A stretch of 64,000 bases of DNA from JBEBSD01 sp040394475 (GCA_040394475.1 JBEBSD010000021.1:19549-83548), one strand, 5' to 3'; counted from the first letter of the stretch, positions 32,305 to 42,030 are shown. Numbers and translations are program-made. Notes: a model not told the origin generated them from the sequence alone.

Positions 32305-33729
32305 TTAGGGCTCAGGCTGTCCCTTTTTCTTTCCGAACAGGTAGTATACCGGTATACCGGCCAGGGCAATGAGCAACCCGGGCCAGGTGTAACCCGGTTT
32401 GTAGATAATCAGGGCCACACAAAACAGAAGTCCCATCAGGATATAGAGCGCCGGCAAAACGGGATACCCGAAAGCCTTGTACGGCCTTGGCAGCTCCGGC
32501 CGTTTCTTTCTCAGAATAAAAATACCGGCAATCGTAAGCATGTAGAACATAACGACCACAAACGAAATCATATCCAGCAGGTCGCCGTACCTTCCACTCA
32601 GGCTCCATGCCCCGGCCAGGACACATTGCACCCATAAACCGATCGCCGGAACTGCGTTCCGATTGAGCTCTCCTACTTTCCTGAAAAACACGCCGTCTTT
32701 TGCCATCGAATAGTACACCCGGGCCCCGGACATGATCAGCCCGTTATTACACCCAAACGTGGCCACCATGATCATCAGCGCAATAATCAGCGTACCTGCC
32801 TGGCCGAATATCGCCTGCGATGCCGCCACTGCTACCCGGTCCTTATCAGCTGCTGCGATCTCCTGCATCGTGAGCACGCTGGTGTACATCAGATTGGCCA
32901 GCAGGTAAATAACGGTTACAATCAGTGTCCCCAACGCCAGGCTCAAGCCTACGTTGCGCTGCGGGTTTTTAATTTCACCCGCAATAAAGGTGACGTTATT
33001 CCACGCATCACTGCTAAAAATGGATCCGACCATAGCGGCTGCAACCGCCCCTATAACAGCCATCGACAGATAGGAACTAACACTGCCGTCGACCTCCAGC
33101 CGCTGCAATTTCCAGACCTCGTCCCCCGTCCAGTTGGCCGCCCATACCTCCGGATCCATCCATAAAAGGCCAAAAACAATCAACCCGAGCAGCGACAGGA
33201 TTTTGGCAAGTGTAAAACTGGTCTGGATGATTTTCCCGTGCCTGACCCCCTTTGTATTGATAAAAGTAAGCAGCACAATGACGGCGATCGACAATAGCTG
33301 GGCCGCGGAAACCTTCAAAGCTCCTACCGTCAGCAGGATATTGTCTTCTGAAAACACGGGCAGCAGATACGCCGTAAACTTGGCAAAGGCAACCCCTACT
33401 GCCGCTATGGTTGCCGTCTGGATCACCGTAAACAAACTCCATCCATATACGAAACTGATCAGCGGGTTGAACGCTTCTCTGAGATACACATACTGGCCGC
33501 CTGCTTTGGGAAACATCGCGCTCAATTCGCCATAACTTAACGCAGCCGTAAGCGTCATAAAGCCGGTAATGGCCCAAACCAGCAGCAGCCAGCCTGCGCT
33601 CCCAGTATTGCGTGCGATATCGGCGCTGACAATAAATATCCCGGAACCGATCATACTACCGGCTACCAGCATCGTTCCGTCGATGAGCCGCAAAGAGGGT
33701 TTAAACAAGGGTTGTTCCATGCCTGTCAT
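32305..33729 (-). CDS. APC-family amino acid permease
   Basis: 474 residues with about twelve hydrophobic helices. The first helix carries the substrate-binding GSGIF motif (VAGSMIGSGIFIVSADI), and helix 6 shows FSSDAWNNVTFIAGEIKNP, as in LAT-type/APC amino acid transporters. Such carriers move amino acids across the inner membrane by antiport or proton symport. The substrate cannot be told. It converges with the signalling block, ending 12 bases from the kinase stop. Confidence 0.92.
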   Translation of the reverse strand: MTGMEQPLFKPSLRLIDGTMLVAGSMIGSGIFIVSADIARNTGSAGWLLLVWAITGFMTLTAALSYGELSAMFPKAGGQYVYLREAFNPLISFVYGWSLFTVIQTATIAAVGVAFAKFTAYLLPVFSEDNILLTVGALKVSAAQLLSIAVIVLLTFINTKGVRHGKIIQTSFTLAKILSLLGLIVFGLLWMDPEVWAANWTGDEVWKLQRLEVDGSVSSYLSMAVIGAVAAAMVGSIFSSDAWNNVTFIAGEIKNPQRNVGLSLALGTLIVTVIYLLANLMYTSVLTMQEIAAADKDRVAVAASQAIFGQAGTLIIALMIMVATFGCNNGLIMSGARVYYSMAKDGVFFRKVGELNRNAVPAIGLWVQCVLAGAWSLSGRYGDLLDMISFVVVMFYMLTIAGIFILRKKRPELPRPYKAFGYPVLPALYILMGLLFCVALIIYKPGYTWPGLLIALAGIPVYYLFGKKKGQPEP

Positions 33730-33834
33730 AAATTGTATAGTACTACAAAGGAATAATCCGCCATAACATACTAATCCGGAACCGGCATGGCAACAATTAT
33801 CTGCCCAAGCGTTCTTTTCAGGCTTTCATACTCT

Positions 33835-34010
33835 GCCTCGTCTGACCTGCGAAATATACACAGCCTATACGCCTCGCTCTCCCTCGTCTGACCGGGTCAC
33901 GCTGACGACGGGAGGGCGAAAGCAGGTCTCAGACCTGCGAATGGAGGCGAGGCTTATACGCGGGTCAGGAGACCCGATGTCGCACCTTCGCCCGTCAGGA
34001 GACGGGGAAG
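33835..34010. repeat. Cluster of short palindromic repeats
   Basis: Contains GCAGGTCTCAGACCTGC (33922-33938), GGGTCAGGAGACCC (33962-33975) and CCCGTCAGGAGACGGG (33991-34006); the last two share the core GTCAGGAGAC with swapped outer bases. CCTCGTCTGACC occurs twice (near 33836 and 33885). It appears to be a nest of dispersed intergenic repeats different from the REP family near the transposase. Confidence 0.6.
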
Positions 34011-34045
34011 AGCTGGAAAGAGCCGCCGCCCCTTCCCTATTCCCC

Positions 34046-34077
34046 AAATCTAAAATCGTAAATCTAAAATCGTAAAT
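34046..34077. repeat. AT-rich direct repeat (AAATCTAAAATCGT)x2
   Basis: AAATCTAAAATCGT is repeated in tandem and followed by AAAT. A related sequence in opposite orientation forms the 5' leader of the ABC gene at 59.9 kb. Confidence 0.6.
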
Positions 34078-34161
34078 ATTTTGCACTTTACCCTTCTAAA
34101 CCACCTTTTACACCCATAAAAATAGCACTTTACAAATACCAATCAAGACAAATCAAACAAC

Positions 34162-34179
34162 TTTAACCAAATGGTTAAA
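34162..34179. promoter_or_regulatory. Probable TetR operator
   Basis: TTTAACCAAATGGTTAAA is an 8+2+8 inverted repeat, the form of operators bound by TetR-type dimers. It lies 71 bases before the TetR gene and just upstream of its promoter, so the regulator probably controls its own operon from here. Confidence 0.7.
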
Positions 34180-34197
34180 CTTTCTGCTTAAACCGTA

Positions 34198-34227
34198 TTG
34201 ACAAACCCATTCTATCGATTACTTTTG
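34198..34227 (+). promoter_or_regulatory. Promoter of the TetR-efflux operon
   Basis: TTG (34198-34200) and TACTTTTG (34220-34227) are spaced by 19 bases and match the Bacteroidota -33 TTG / -7 TAnnTTTG consensus. The start codon at 34250 is 22 bases further on. Confidence 0.75.
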
Positions 34228-34249
34228 TCAGGTCATTCATCTATTAGCC

Positions 34250-34858
34250 ATGTCACAATCAACCGAAGACACCATCAAAGAAGCAGCGAAGCGCGTATTT
34301 CTGGAAAAGGGATATCACGGAGCCACCACCCGTGATATTGCCAAAGAAGCTGGTATTAACCGGGCACTGGTCAACTATTACTTCCGTTCGAAGGAAAACT
34401 TGTTTGCTATTGTATTTACGGAAATGGCGGAACTGTATTTTCAAAAGGTGTTTTCGGTTCTTCAGCAACCCATCTCATTCTTCGATAAACTCGATTTTCT
34501 GCTTGAAGAGGAAATCCGGGTCCATTTCAAAGAGCCTCAATTGACTACTTTTCTGATAGATCAGTCAAGGCAACCGGATTCGTCACTTGAAAAGCTGCTG
34601 ACCCCGGCTTTTAACCTGCTCGTGGCAAATTACCGGAGGCTATTGGCGGAGCAAATTCAAAAAGCCGTCGATGAAGGAGAGATTATTTCCATTCCACCCG
34701 ACCAGCTATTACTGTTGATGTCCAGTGTCAAGTACCTTTTTTCCTCCAAGAAAATCTTCACGGATGTCTGCAACCAATCAGGCAGCTCCTTCGAAGAATT
34801 AGTCCGCAACCACAAAACGTTGCTGTTGAGCGTACTCCGCTCGCACCTTTCTAAATAG
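34250..34858 (+). CDS. TetR/AcrR family transcriptional regulator
   Basis: 202 residues. The N-terminal HTH (about 24-47) reads GATTRDIAKEAGINRALVNYYF, and FRSKENLFAIV follows, typical of TetR proteins. The C-terminal ligand-binding half is helical and diverse. TetR repressors release DNA when they bind a small molecule, often a compound exported by the adjoining pump. It is the first gene of the TolC-MFP-RND operon, with 36 bases to the next gene, and has an operator-like dyad and promoter upstream. The inducer is unknown. Confidence 0.93.
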   Translation: MSQSTEDTIKEAAKRVFLEKGYHGATTRDIAKEAGINRALVNYYFRSKENLFAIVFTEMAELYFQKVFSVLQQPISFFDKLDFLLEEEIRVHFKEPQLTTFLIDQSRQPDSSLEKLLTPAFNLLVANYRRLLAEQIQKAVDEGEIISIPPDQLLLLMSSVKYLFSSKKIFTDVCNQSGSSFEELVRNHKTLLLSVLRSHLSK

Positions 34859-34894
34859 TTATTGGTTCCATCATGTTAAAATTTCCATAATCGG

Positions 34895-36217
34895 ATGAAA
34901 ATTATTCGTTATCCTTTAGTGGGCCTTCTTGTACTAGCGGTCCATTTTGCGCAAGCGCAGCACCCACATGCTTATACCCTCAAGGAACTGACTGACCGGG
35001 CACTTACCCATAATTTCGATATCAGGAATCAGGAGCAGAACCGGGAGGGAACCGAGGCTCAGATTGACCAGGTAAAGGCAAGAGCGCTTCCTCAGGTCAG
35101 CCTCAACGGCGACTACAAATACTATATCAAGATTCCGGCCCAGGTGATCCCGCTTTCGGCCTTCGGCGGCCCTGAAGGCGAGTATACGACAGCCGGTTTC
35201 GGGCTGCCCTGGAACCTGTCTTCCAACGTGCAGATCACCCAAAACCTGTTCAGCCCGTCCCTTGCCATCGGTCTGAAGGCTGCAAAGCTGGGCAGGGAAG
35301 CCACCGAACTGCAAATTCACCGTACGAAAGAAGATGTGACCTACAATGTTGCCGCTTCTTTTTACAACGCACAAACGGTCGCCCAGCAGATTCGCTTCGT
35401 TGAGGATAACCTCAAATCACTCGAATCCACCATTCGTATCACCGATTTGCGCTACCAGAACCAGGTAGGACAGAAAATCGATGTCGACCGCCTGCGATTG
35501 AATTATTCGACCACCGAAAATCAATTAATGACCCTGCGTGATCAATACAAGCAGCTGCTCAACCTGTTGAAATTCCTTTCGGGTATTCCCCAGGAAGAAG
35601 TCCTTACCATTGTGGAGGACATTGAAACAATCGCGCAGGAAACCCGCTATGCGACGGATCGCCTCAACCGGAGCGACCTGCATTTGCTGAATCTGCAGGA
35701 AACGCAATACGAACTGGAACGTCGTAATATTAAGGCCGGGGCCCTTCCGACTGTCTCCCTGTACGGGATCGGGAACTATGGCGTGTACGCCATGGGCGGA
35801 GAATACTCGGTAGTAAAAGGCATTCCGGCAGCCTGGGCCGGCCTGCAACTAAACTGGAGCTTGTTTGACGGCTTCGAGCGCCGTTCCAAAGTTGCCCAGA
35901 ATAAGGTGCAACGCCTGCAGCTCGATTACCAGCGTCAGGCGCTTAACGAATCCATTAAAATGGAAATAGAGAACAGTGAGCACAAAATAAACCTCCAATT
36001 ACGCAACCTGAAATCGAGCAAAGAACAAGTGGGACTGGCCGAGGAAATCCATCAACAAGCCCAGCTCAGCTTCAAGGAAGGCTTAACGGATATCACCACC
36101 CTCATCCAGACAGAGAACTCGCTTCGTGAAGCACAAGTCAGCTACCTCACAGCTGTAGTAGGCCTGCGTACCGCCGAGCTCGACCTGAAGAAAGCGACCG
36201 GAAACCTGTTGAATTAA
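34895..36217 (+). CDS. TolC-family outer membrane efflux protein
   Basis: 440 residues. A signal peptide (MKIIRYPLVGLLVLAVHF up to AQAQ) precedes two TolC repeats rich in long helices. Residues such as NREGTEAQIDQVKARALPQVSLNG and SFKEGLTDITTLIQTENSLR fit the outer membrane efflux (OEP) domain. It forms the trimeric outer membrane channel of a tripartite pump. The adaptor gene follows after 30 bases and the RND pump after that, so all four genes form an operon. Confidence 0.94.
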   Translation: MKIIRYPLVGLLVLAVHFAQAQHPHAYTLKELTDRALTHNFDIRNQEQNREGTEAQIDQVKARALPQVSLNGDYKYYIKIPAQVIPLSAFGGPEGEYTTAGFGLPWNLSSNVQITQNLFSPSLAIGLKAAKLGREATELQIHRTKEDVTYNVAASFYNAQTVAQQIRFVEDNLKSLESTIRITDLRYQNQVGQKIDVDRLRLNYSTTENQLMTLRDQYKQLLNLLKFLSGIPQEEVLTIVEDIETIAQETRYATDRLNRSDLHLLNLQETQYELERRNIKAGALPTVSLYGIGNYGVYAMGGEYSVVKGIPAAWAGLQLNWSLFDGFERRSKVAQNKVQRLQLDYQRQALNESIKMEIENSEHKINLQLRNLKSSKEQVGLAEEIHQQAQLSFKEGLTDITTLIQTENSLREAQVSYLTAVVGLRTAELDLKKATGNLLN

Positions 36218-36247
36218 GCTATAAATCAAGATAACGTCACAAAAGAA

Positions 36248-37300
36248 ATGAAAAAATTAGGAATTGCAGCCGCCCTCATCGCATTGATTGGTTTAGGGGC
36301 CTATAAATTAAAGGACAACCAGGAGAAAGTTGCCGCAAAGGTATATATACCGGACACCAGCCTGAAAGTAGGCGTAGATGTAAGTACCGTCGCGGTACAG
36401 CCTTTGTCGCAGGCGCTCTCTTTCCTGGGAACATTCACCGCTAATAAGGAAGTAGAGATTAAGCTGCAGGTAGGCGGGGAAGTACTTCAGCTTCCGTTTG
36501 AAAACGGACAGGCCGTAAGCGCCGGAGCGTTGCTGGCTAAAATCGATGATGAGCAGTTATCGTTACAGAAGGAAGGTCTTGAAATATCGATTGAAGGCTA
36601 TAAAAACGATCTGAAGCGTTACCAGAACCTGGTTGCCGGCGATGCCACCCCGGCGGTGAATATCGAAAAGACGGAATTGTCAATCCGGGCAACGGAGGCA
36701 CAGAAAAAACAATTGGAAAAGCAGATCAGCCATACGCGGGTGACGGCTCCCTTCAGCGGCGTGATCACCGAGAAACTGACAGAAAAAGGCGCAGTGGTAT
36801 CTCCAGGTGTCACGATTGCAAAGCTTACCGACGTTTCGCAGGTAAAGCTGCGCCTGATGGTTCCTGAAAGGTCCATCAACCTTTTCAAAATAGGGCAGCC
36901 CTTAACGATCACCACCGAGGTATATCCCGGGCAGGAATTTAACGGGAAGGTCTCCATGATCAGTGCAAAGGGCGATGCTTCACACAACTATCCGGTAGAA
37001 CTGACGGTAAACAATAACCACGCAAAGGTACTGCGTGCCGGGATGTACGGTTCGGTGCTCTTTGATCATACCGTCAGCGGCGAGGCGCTTACGATTCCCC
37101 GTCAGGCACTCGTAGGCTCCAGTAAAGATCCGTACGTGTTTGTGGTTAAAGATGAGAAAGCCGAGTTGCGCAAGATTGAAATCGGAACCGCTACAGCCGA
37201 GGTTTTTGCCGTAGCGTCCGGCCTGCAAGAGGGGGAAATAGTGGTAACAAGCGGACAGATCAACCTGAAAGAAGGCAGTCCTGTAAGCGTTCAGAAGTAA
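36248..37300 (+). CDS. RND efflux periplasmic adaptor subunit
   Basis: 350 residues. An uncleaved-looking N-terminal hydrophobic anchor (LGIAAALIALIGLGAYKL) is followed by the lipoyl/biotinyl-like half (VEIKLQVGGEVLQLPFENGQAV), a helical hairpin, the second lipoyl half (ISHTRVTAPFSGVITEKL) and the beta-barrel and membrane-proximal domains. It bridges the RND pump and TolC across the periplasm. No lipobox cysteine is seen. The short gaps on both sides show it belongs to the operon. Confidence 0.94.
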   Translation: MKKLGIAAALIALIGLGAYKLKDNQEKVAAKVYIPDTSLKVGVDVSTVAVQPLSQALSFLGTFTANKEVEIKLQVGGEVLQLPFENGQAVSAGALLAKIDDEQLSLQKEGLEISIEGYKNDLKRYQNLVAGDATPAVNIEKTELSIRATEAQKKQLEKQISHTRVTAPFSGVITEKLTEKGAVVSPGVTIAKLTDVSQVKLRLMVPERSINLFKIGQPLTITTEVYPGQEFNGKVSMISAKGDASHNYPVELTVNNNHAKVLRAGMYGSVLFDHTVSGEALTIPRQALVGSSKDPYVFVVKDEKAELRKIEIGTATAEVFAVASGLQEGEIVVTSGQINLKEGSPVSVQK

Positions 37301-37326
37301 CCTAACCTTTTAGCAAACCAGACACA

Positions 37327-40300
37327 ATGAATTTTATAAAAGCCATACTGAATCGTCCCTCCGTTATTATCGTACTTTTTGCGATTCTTACACTGGGCGG
37401 ATTGATTTCGTACCGTCTGCTGAGCTACGAGCTCATGCCAGACTTCGCAGTACCGGTTGTAACCGTCACGACAATCTATCCCGGGGCAGCTCCCGGTGAG
37501 GTAGAAAACGAAGTAACCCGGCGCATTGAAGATGCCGTTTCGGGATTAGACAACCTGGATGATTTAATCAGCAAGTCGCTGGAGAGCGCCTCTGTCGTCA
37601 TCATTCAGTTTAAATCGGGTACCGACATCGACCGGGCCCTGGATGAAGCACAACGGGAGATCAATAAGATCCTAGGCGATTTGCCGGACGACGCCAAGTC
37701 GCCTTCCCTCTCCAAATACTCCCCTTCCGACCAGCCGATTATCCAGTTGGTAGCGACCTCCAATATGCCGGGAGGGGTCTTTTATAAGGAAGTGGAAGAC
37801 AAGCTCCTTCCCAAGCTGCAGCAGGTAAAAGGGGTTGCCGAGATTACGATGGTAGGGGGTGAAGAACGTGAAATCCGGGTGGATGTCAACAATCAGAAAC
37901 TGAACTATTACGGCTTGTCTCCCCTACAGGTTTCGGCGGCAATTGCACAAGGCAATATGGACTTTCCGACCGGAAGTGTAAAAAGCAATACCGAGAACAT
38001 GACCTTGCGCCTGGCCGGTAAGTTTACCGACATGGAGCAGATTGAAGAGGTGGCGGTGGCCGTGGGCGCCAATGGCAGTATCGTGCGGGTGAAGGATGTG
38101 GCAACGGTAACCGACGGCCTTGCCGATGCGTCCAGCATCAGCCGCTATAACGGGGTGAACGGGATCGGGTTGTTTGTCAAGAAACAACCCGATGGAAATG
38201 CCGTTGCCATCAGCCAGGAATTGCAGAAGAAGATTGCAGAAATAGAGGAGACGTACCAGGCTCAGCATGTCAGGTTTACCATTGCGTACGACAGCAGCGA
38301 CTTTACCCTGGCGGCTGTAGACGCAGTCGTGCATGATTTGCTGCTGGCAGTACTCATGGTGGCGGTGATCATGCTGCTGTTCCTGCACAGTTTCCGGAAT
38401 GCCTTTATCGTCATGATCTCCGTGCCTGCCTCTTTAGTAAGTGCCTTGTTGTTTATGTATGTGATGGGGTACTCCCTGAACCTGATGACCCTGCTGGGTT
38501 TATCCCTCGTGATCGGTATCCTCGTGGATGATTCCATCGTGGTATTGGAAAACGTGCAGCGGCACATGGAAATGGGGAAAGACCGCTGGCAGGCCACCAT
38601 TGACGGAGTGAGCGAAATCGGCTTCGCGGTAGTAGCCATTACCCTGGTAATTGTGGTTGTTTTTGTGCCAATCACCATGGTCAACTCGATCATTGCCGAC
38701 CTGTTGCGCCAGTTCTCATTAACGGTCGCTTTCTCAACACTTGTCAGCTTGCTGGCTTCATTCCTCCTGACGCCCTGGCTTACCTCGCGTATCGGCAAAC
38801 TGGAACACTTAAATCCCAGGAATCCTTTCCAGGCGTTCCTGATCTGGTTTGAAAAACAGCTTACCGGGCTAACGAACTGGTATACAGGAGCCGTCACCTG
38901 GGTATTGGGGCATAAATTGATCTTCTCGGGCGTCGTGATCGGAATGTTTGCAGCCACCATGTGGGTGATGGGACTGGGGATTGTAGGCCAGGAATTCGTG
39001 TCGCAGGGCGATCAGGGCAAATTTATGCTCTCGCTTAAATACGATAAAGGAATTTCCCTGGACAAAAACAACCTGCGTTCGCTGGAAATCGAGCAGGACC
39101 TGCTTGCCCGCAGTGAAGTAAAAGGAATCATCGCTAATGTCGGCGGCGCCAGTACGGGAATGAGCAGCACGGGACAGGGCGAAGTGAACCGTACCGAACT
39201 TACCGTGGAATTGCAGGAACTCCGGGAACGCCCGGATCAGCTCACCACCGAACAATACATGATCAGGACCCGCGACTATGTCATGGCGACGTATCCGGGT
39301 ATTGAGGTAACCACCACCATTGTAAGCAGCGCAGGCGGCGGTTCGGCGCCCATTGAGTTCCTGATTACGGGCGACAATCTCCAGACAATTCTGGCTACGG
39401 CCAATTCCATGGCCGACAGCCTGCGAAAGATGCCCGGTTCCAACGATGTAAAAGTATCGGTAGAAGACGGGAATCCTGAAGTACAGGTGCGGATTGACCG
39501 GGAAAAGATGGCACAGCTGGGGCTGAACATCCAGACGGTGGGAGCAACCCTTCAAAATGCATTCTCCGGCAACGATGATTCCAAATTCCGTGAAGACGGC
39601 CTGGAATACGATATCCGCGTGATGCTGGATGCCTTCGACCGTAAAAATCCGGAAGATGTAAAGGCCATTACGTTTGTCAGTCCCATTGCGGGTCGTGCGG
39701 TTCGCCTGGAGGAGTTCGCGGATGTGTCGCTGGGACAAGGGCCTTCGTTGCTGGAGCGTAAAGACCGGCGTACCTCCGTAACGGTTACCTCCAACGTATT
39801 GGGAGTAAGTTCCGGTGCACTGATGACGCAGCTGAATACCCTGACCGCCAACTATGACTTCCCGGAAGGCGTAGAATTCACCTGGGGGGGTATGGCGAAA
39901 AGTCAAACCGACGGGTTTGCTTCGCTCGGACTTGCGATGCTGATTGCCCTGATGCTGGTCTATTTTATCATGGTGTTGCTCTACGATAACTTTGTCTACC
40001 CGTTTGTGGTACTTTTTTCAGTACCTGTGGCTGTTATCGGTTCGCTGCTGGCCCTGGCCCTGAGTGCGTCCAACTTCAGTATTTTCGCGATGTTAGGGAT
40101 GATTATGCTGATCGGGCTGGTTATTAAGAACGCGATTTTGATTGTGGACTTTGCCAACCAACTCAAAGCCAGGGGCATGCATTACAAGGAAGCGATTATT
40201 ACCGCCGGCCAGGACCGCCTCCGCCCGATCCTGATGACCACCATTGCAATGGTGATCGGGATGACTCCCATCGCAGTCGCTTCCGGAGCCGGTTCCGAAT

Positions 40301-40461
40301 GGAAAAACTCGCTGGGTTGGGTGCTGATTGGCGGGTTGATCAGTTCCATGCTGCTGACGGTATTTGTGGTTCCGATGATGAACTATATCGTCGACCGCAT
40401 TGCCGAGAAGCTGAGTAAGAAAAAAATCGTTCAACCGGAAGAAGAACTGGTGGCTCCCTGA
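37327..40461 (+). CDS. RND efflux transporter permease (HAE-1 type)
   Basis: 1044 residues, full length for the AcrB/HAE-1 family. The first helix is followed by the PGAAPGEVENEVTRRIE periplasmic segment, then the helix 4 proton-relay pair D401-D402 in VIGILVDDSIVVLENVQ, and the second repeat with FAMLGMIMLIGLVIKNAILIV in helix 10. It uses proton flow to export drugs, dyes or lipophilic compounds through the adaptor and TolC. Last gene of the TetR operon; a hairpin follows 20 bases after the stop. Confidence 0.96.
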   Translation: MNFIKAILNRPSVIIVLFAILTLGGLISYRLLSYELMPDFAVPVVTVTTIYPGAAPGEVENEVTRRIEDAVSGLDNLDDLISKSLESASVVIIQFKSGTDIDRALDEAQREINKILGDLPDDAKSPSLSKYSPSDQPIIQLVATSNMPGGVFYKEVEDKLLPKLQQVKGVAEITMVGGEEREIRVDVNNQKLNYYGLSPLQVSAAIAQGNMDFPTGSVKSNTENMTLRLAGKFTDMEQIEEVAVAVGANGSIVRVKDVATVTDGLADASSISRYNGVNGIGLFVKKQPDGNAVAISQELQKKIAEIEETYQAQHVRFTIAYDSSDFTLAAVDAVVHDLLLAVLMVAVIMLLFLHSFRNAFIVMISVPASLVSALLFMYVMGYSLNLMTLLGLSLVIGILVDDSIVVLENVQRHMEMGKDRWQATIDGVSEIGFAVVAITLVIVVVFVPITMVNSIIADLLRQFSLTVAFSTLVSLLASFLLTPWLTSRIGKLEHLNPRNPFQAFLIWFEKQLTGLTNWYTGAVTWVLGHKLIFSGVVIGMFAATMWVMGLGIVGQEFVSQGDQGKFMLSLKYDKGISLDKNNLRSLEIEQDLLARSEVKGIIANVGGASTGMSSTGQGEVNRTELTVELQELRERPDQLTTEQYMIRTRDYVMATYPGIEVTTTIVSSAGGGSAPIEFLITGDNLQTILATANSMADSLRKMPGSNDVKVSVEDGNPEVQVRIDREKMAQLGLNIQTVGATLQNAFSGNDDSKFREDGLEYDIRVMLDAFDRKNPEDVKAITFVSPIAGRAVRLEEFADVSLGQGPSLLERKDRRTSVTVTSNVLGVSSGALMTQLNTLTANYDFPEGVEFTWGGMAKSQTDGFASLGLAMLIALMLVYFIMVLLYDNFVYPFVVLFSVPVAVIGSLLALALSASNFSIFAMLGMIMLIGLVIKNAILIVDFANQLKARGMHYKEAIITAGQDRLRPILMTTIAMVIGMTPIAVASGAGSEWKNSLGWVLIGGLISSMLLTVFVVPMMNYIVDRIAEKLSKKKIVQPEEELVAP

Positions 40462-40480
40462 TAGTATCCCTTTTCTTCCA

Positions 40481-40521
40481 ATCAGAAGAGGCTGTCCAAA
40501 AAGGGCAGTCTCTTCTGATTT
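40481..40521 (+). terminator. Hairpin terminating the efflux operon
   Basis: ATCAGAAGAGGCTG (40481-40494) pairs with CAGTCTCTTCTGAT (40506-40519) with one wobble pair. Only a short T-run follows. The stem closely resembles the terminator at 25235. Confidence 0.7.
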
Positions 40522-40658
40522 CACGGGGAGGGTACTCAAATAACCGGAACTAAAACCGCCGGCCCCCTGCTTTTTCCCTTTCATCCCATTTTCTGCGATT
40601 TAAGATTTGTTATGTATTAATTGCCTCATCAATAACCATCTCCGGCCATCCGTACGCT

Positions 40659-41996
40659 ATGAAGCACCTTTTCTATTCACTGGCATTGCTGACAGTTCTG
40701 GCATGCACGCATTCACAGGACAAGCACTACTCCGATCTTGACAGTCTCTTTAGCATCTATGATTCCAAAGAGCTTTTCTTTGTGAACGCACTTGTAAAAC
40801 GGGACGGCAAACTACTTTACCAACAGTCAGCCGGGTACCAACAGGTGGAGGACAAGGTTAAAAATTCTCCTCAAACCCGTTTTCTGATCGGTTCTATTAC
40901 AAAAACGTATACCGCCACTATCATCATGCAGCTGGCGGAAGAAGGCAAACTGAAACTGGAGGATAAGCTTGAAAAATACTTCCCGGATATTCCCAACGCG
41001 AAACTGATCACTGTTGAAATGCTGTTGCGGCACCGGTCCGGTCTTTCGAATTACACCAGTGATCCGAACTTTATGAAAGAGGTGATCACTCCCATTTCCA
41101 AATCGGAGTTTCTGGAGCGTTTTAAACAACTGACGATCGATTTCACGCCCGATTCAACTTATCAGTACAGCAATACCAATTACATCCTGTTAGGAGCTAT
41201 TATTGAATCCGTGACCGGTGACACCTACGCCAACCAGTTGCAGCAACGCATTATTGACCGCCTTGGCCTGAAGGCCACGACACTCGGACGACCTGCTGAC
41301 GCTACGCATATGGCCCGGCCATACGTTTTCAGTGACGACACCTGGCAACCTACCCAGCCTGAATGGAACACCGACTGGGCATGGTCTGCGGGCGCCATTG
41401 CTGCAACTGCGGAAGACGTAGCGCTCTTTCTGGAAGGATTGTTTGAAGGCAGGCTGGTTACTTCCGGAAGCCTGGCCCGAATGACGGATATCAAAGACGG
41501 TTATGGCCTCGGACTGGTAGCCCTTCCGTTCAGGCATCAGCGTCTTTTCGGACATACAGGAGGAATTGAAAGCTTCGTTTCTGTTGCGGCCTATAATCAA
41601 GATGACAGAACGGTATTCGTTCGCCTGATTAACGGCAACAAGCATTACGATGGAAACGACATTTCCATTCAATTGTTAAACGGTGCCTACGGTCATGCGA
41701 TACAATTCCCTGATCTGACGGTCCAGCCGGGTGTCGCTGTGGAAACAGCTATTTTGGATCGCTACGAAGGCGCCTATAGTGCAGCAGGTTTTCCGCTTGT
41801 CATTACGGTCTTTCAGCAAGAAGCTCAGCTTTTCGCACAAGCGACGGGACAAGGCGCTTTCCCCCTCAAAGCCTCATCCCCAACCGACTTCGAGTTCAGC
41901 ACCGCGCAGATCCGGATGCAATTCTTTGAAAAAGACGGCAAGACCGGCTTTCACTTTACGCAGGGAGATGCCCGGTTTGATTTTTTCAAGGAATAA
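40659..41996 (+). CDS. Serine hydrolase lipoprotein (beta-lactamase/class C family)
   Basis: 445 residues. The N-terminus MKHLFYSLALLTVLACTHS has a lipobox ending at C16, so it is probably a lipoprotein. The class C fold shows the catalytic S79-x-x-K82 (GSITKTYTA), Y170-S171-N172 (YQYSNTNYILLGA) and an HTGG motif in LFGHTGGIESF. A C-terminal lipocalin-like domain (about 350-445) is common in this group. Such proteins act as esterases, D-aminopeptidases or penicillin-recognising enzymes; drug resistance cannot be assumed. It stands alone downstream of the efflux operon. Confidence 0.9.
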   Translation: MKHLFYSLALLTVLACTHSQDKHYSDLDSLFSIYDSKELFFVNALVKRDGKLLYQQSAGYQQVEDKVKNSPQTRFLIGSITKTYTATIIMQLAEEGKLKLEDKLEKYFPDIPNAKLITVEMLLRHRSGLSNYTSDPNFMKEVITPISKSEFLERFKQLTIDFTPDSTYQYSNTNYILLGAIIESVTGDTYANQLQQRIIDRLGLKATTLGRPADATHMARPYVFSDDTWQPTQPEWNTDWAWSAGAIAATAEDVALFLEGLFEGRLVTSGSLARMTDIKDGYGLGLVALPFRHQRLFGHTGGIESFVSVAAYNQDDRTVFVRLINGNKHYDGNDISIQLLNGAYGHAIQFPDLTVQPGVAVETAILDRYEGAYSAAGFPLVITVFQQEAQLFAQATGQGAFPLKASSPTDFEFSTAQIRMQFFEKDGKTGFHFTQGDARFDFFKE

Positions 41997-42030
41997 CCGG
42001 ATCAGCATCTCGGCCTGACAAACCGGGGTA

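Larger units (their letters stand above)
33730..34249. other. Intergenic region with repeats, an operator and a promoter
   Basis: No gene is seen in these 520 bases. The left part (33835-34010) is a cluster of palindromic repeats, then comes a two-copy AT-rich repeat (34046-34077), then the TetR operator (34162-34179) and promoter (34198-34227). Confidence 0.6.

Noticed and set aside
33786..33806. Possible sigma-54 promoter TGGCA...CTGC
   Set aside because: The spacing between GG and GC is about two bases too long and no gene starts nearby in the right direction.
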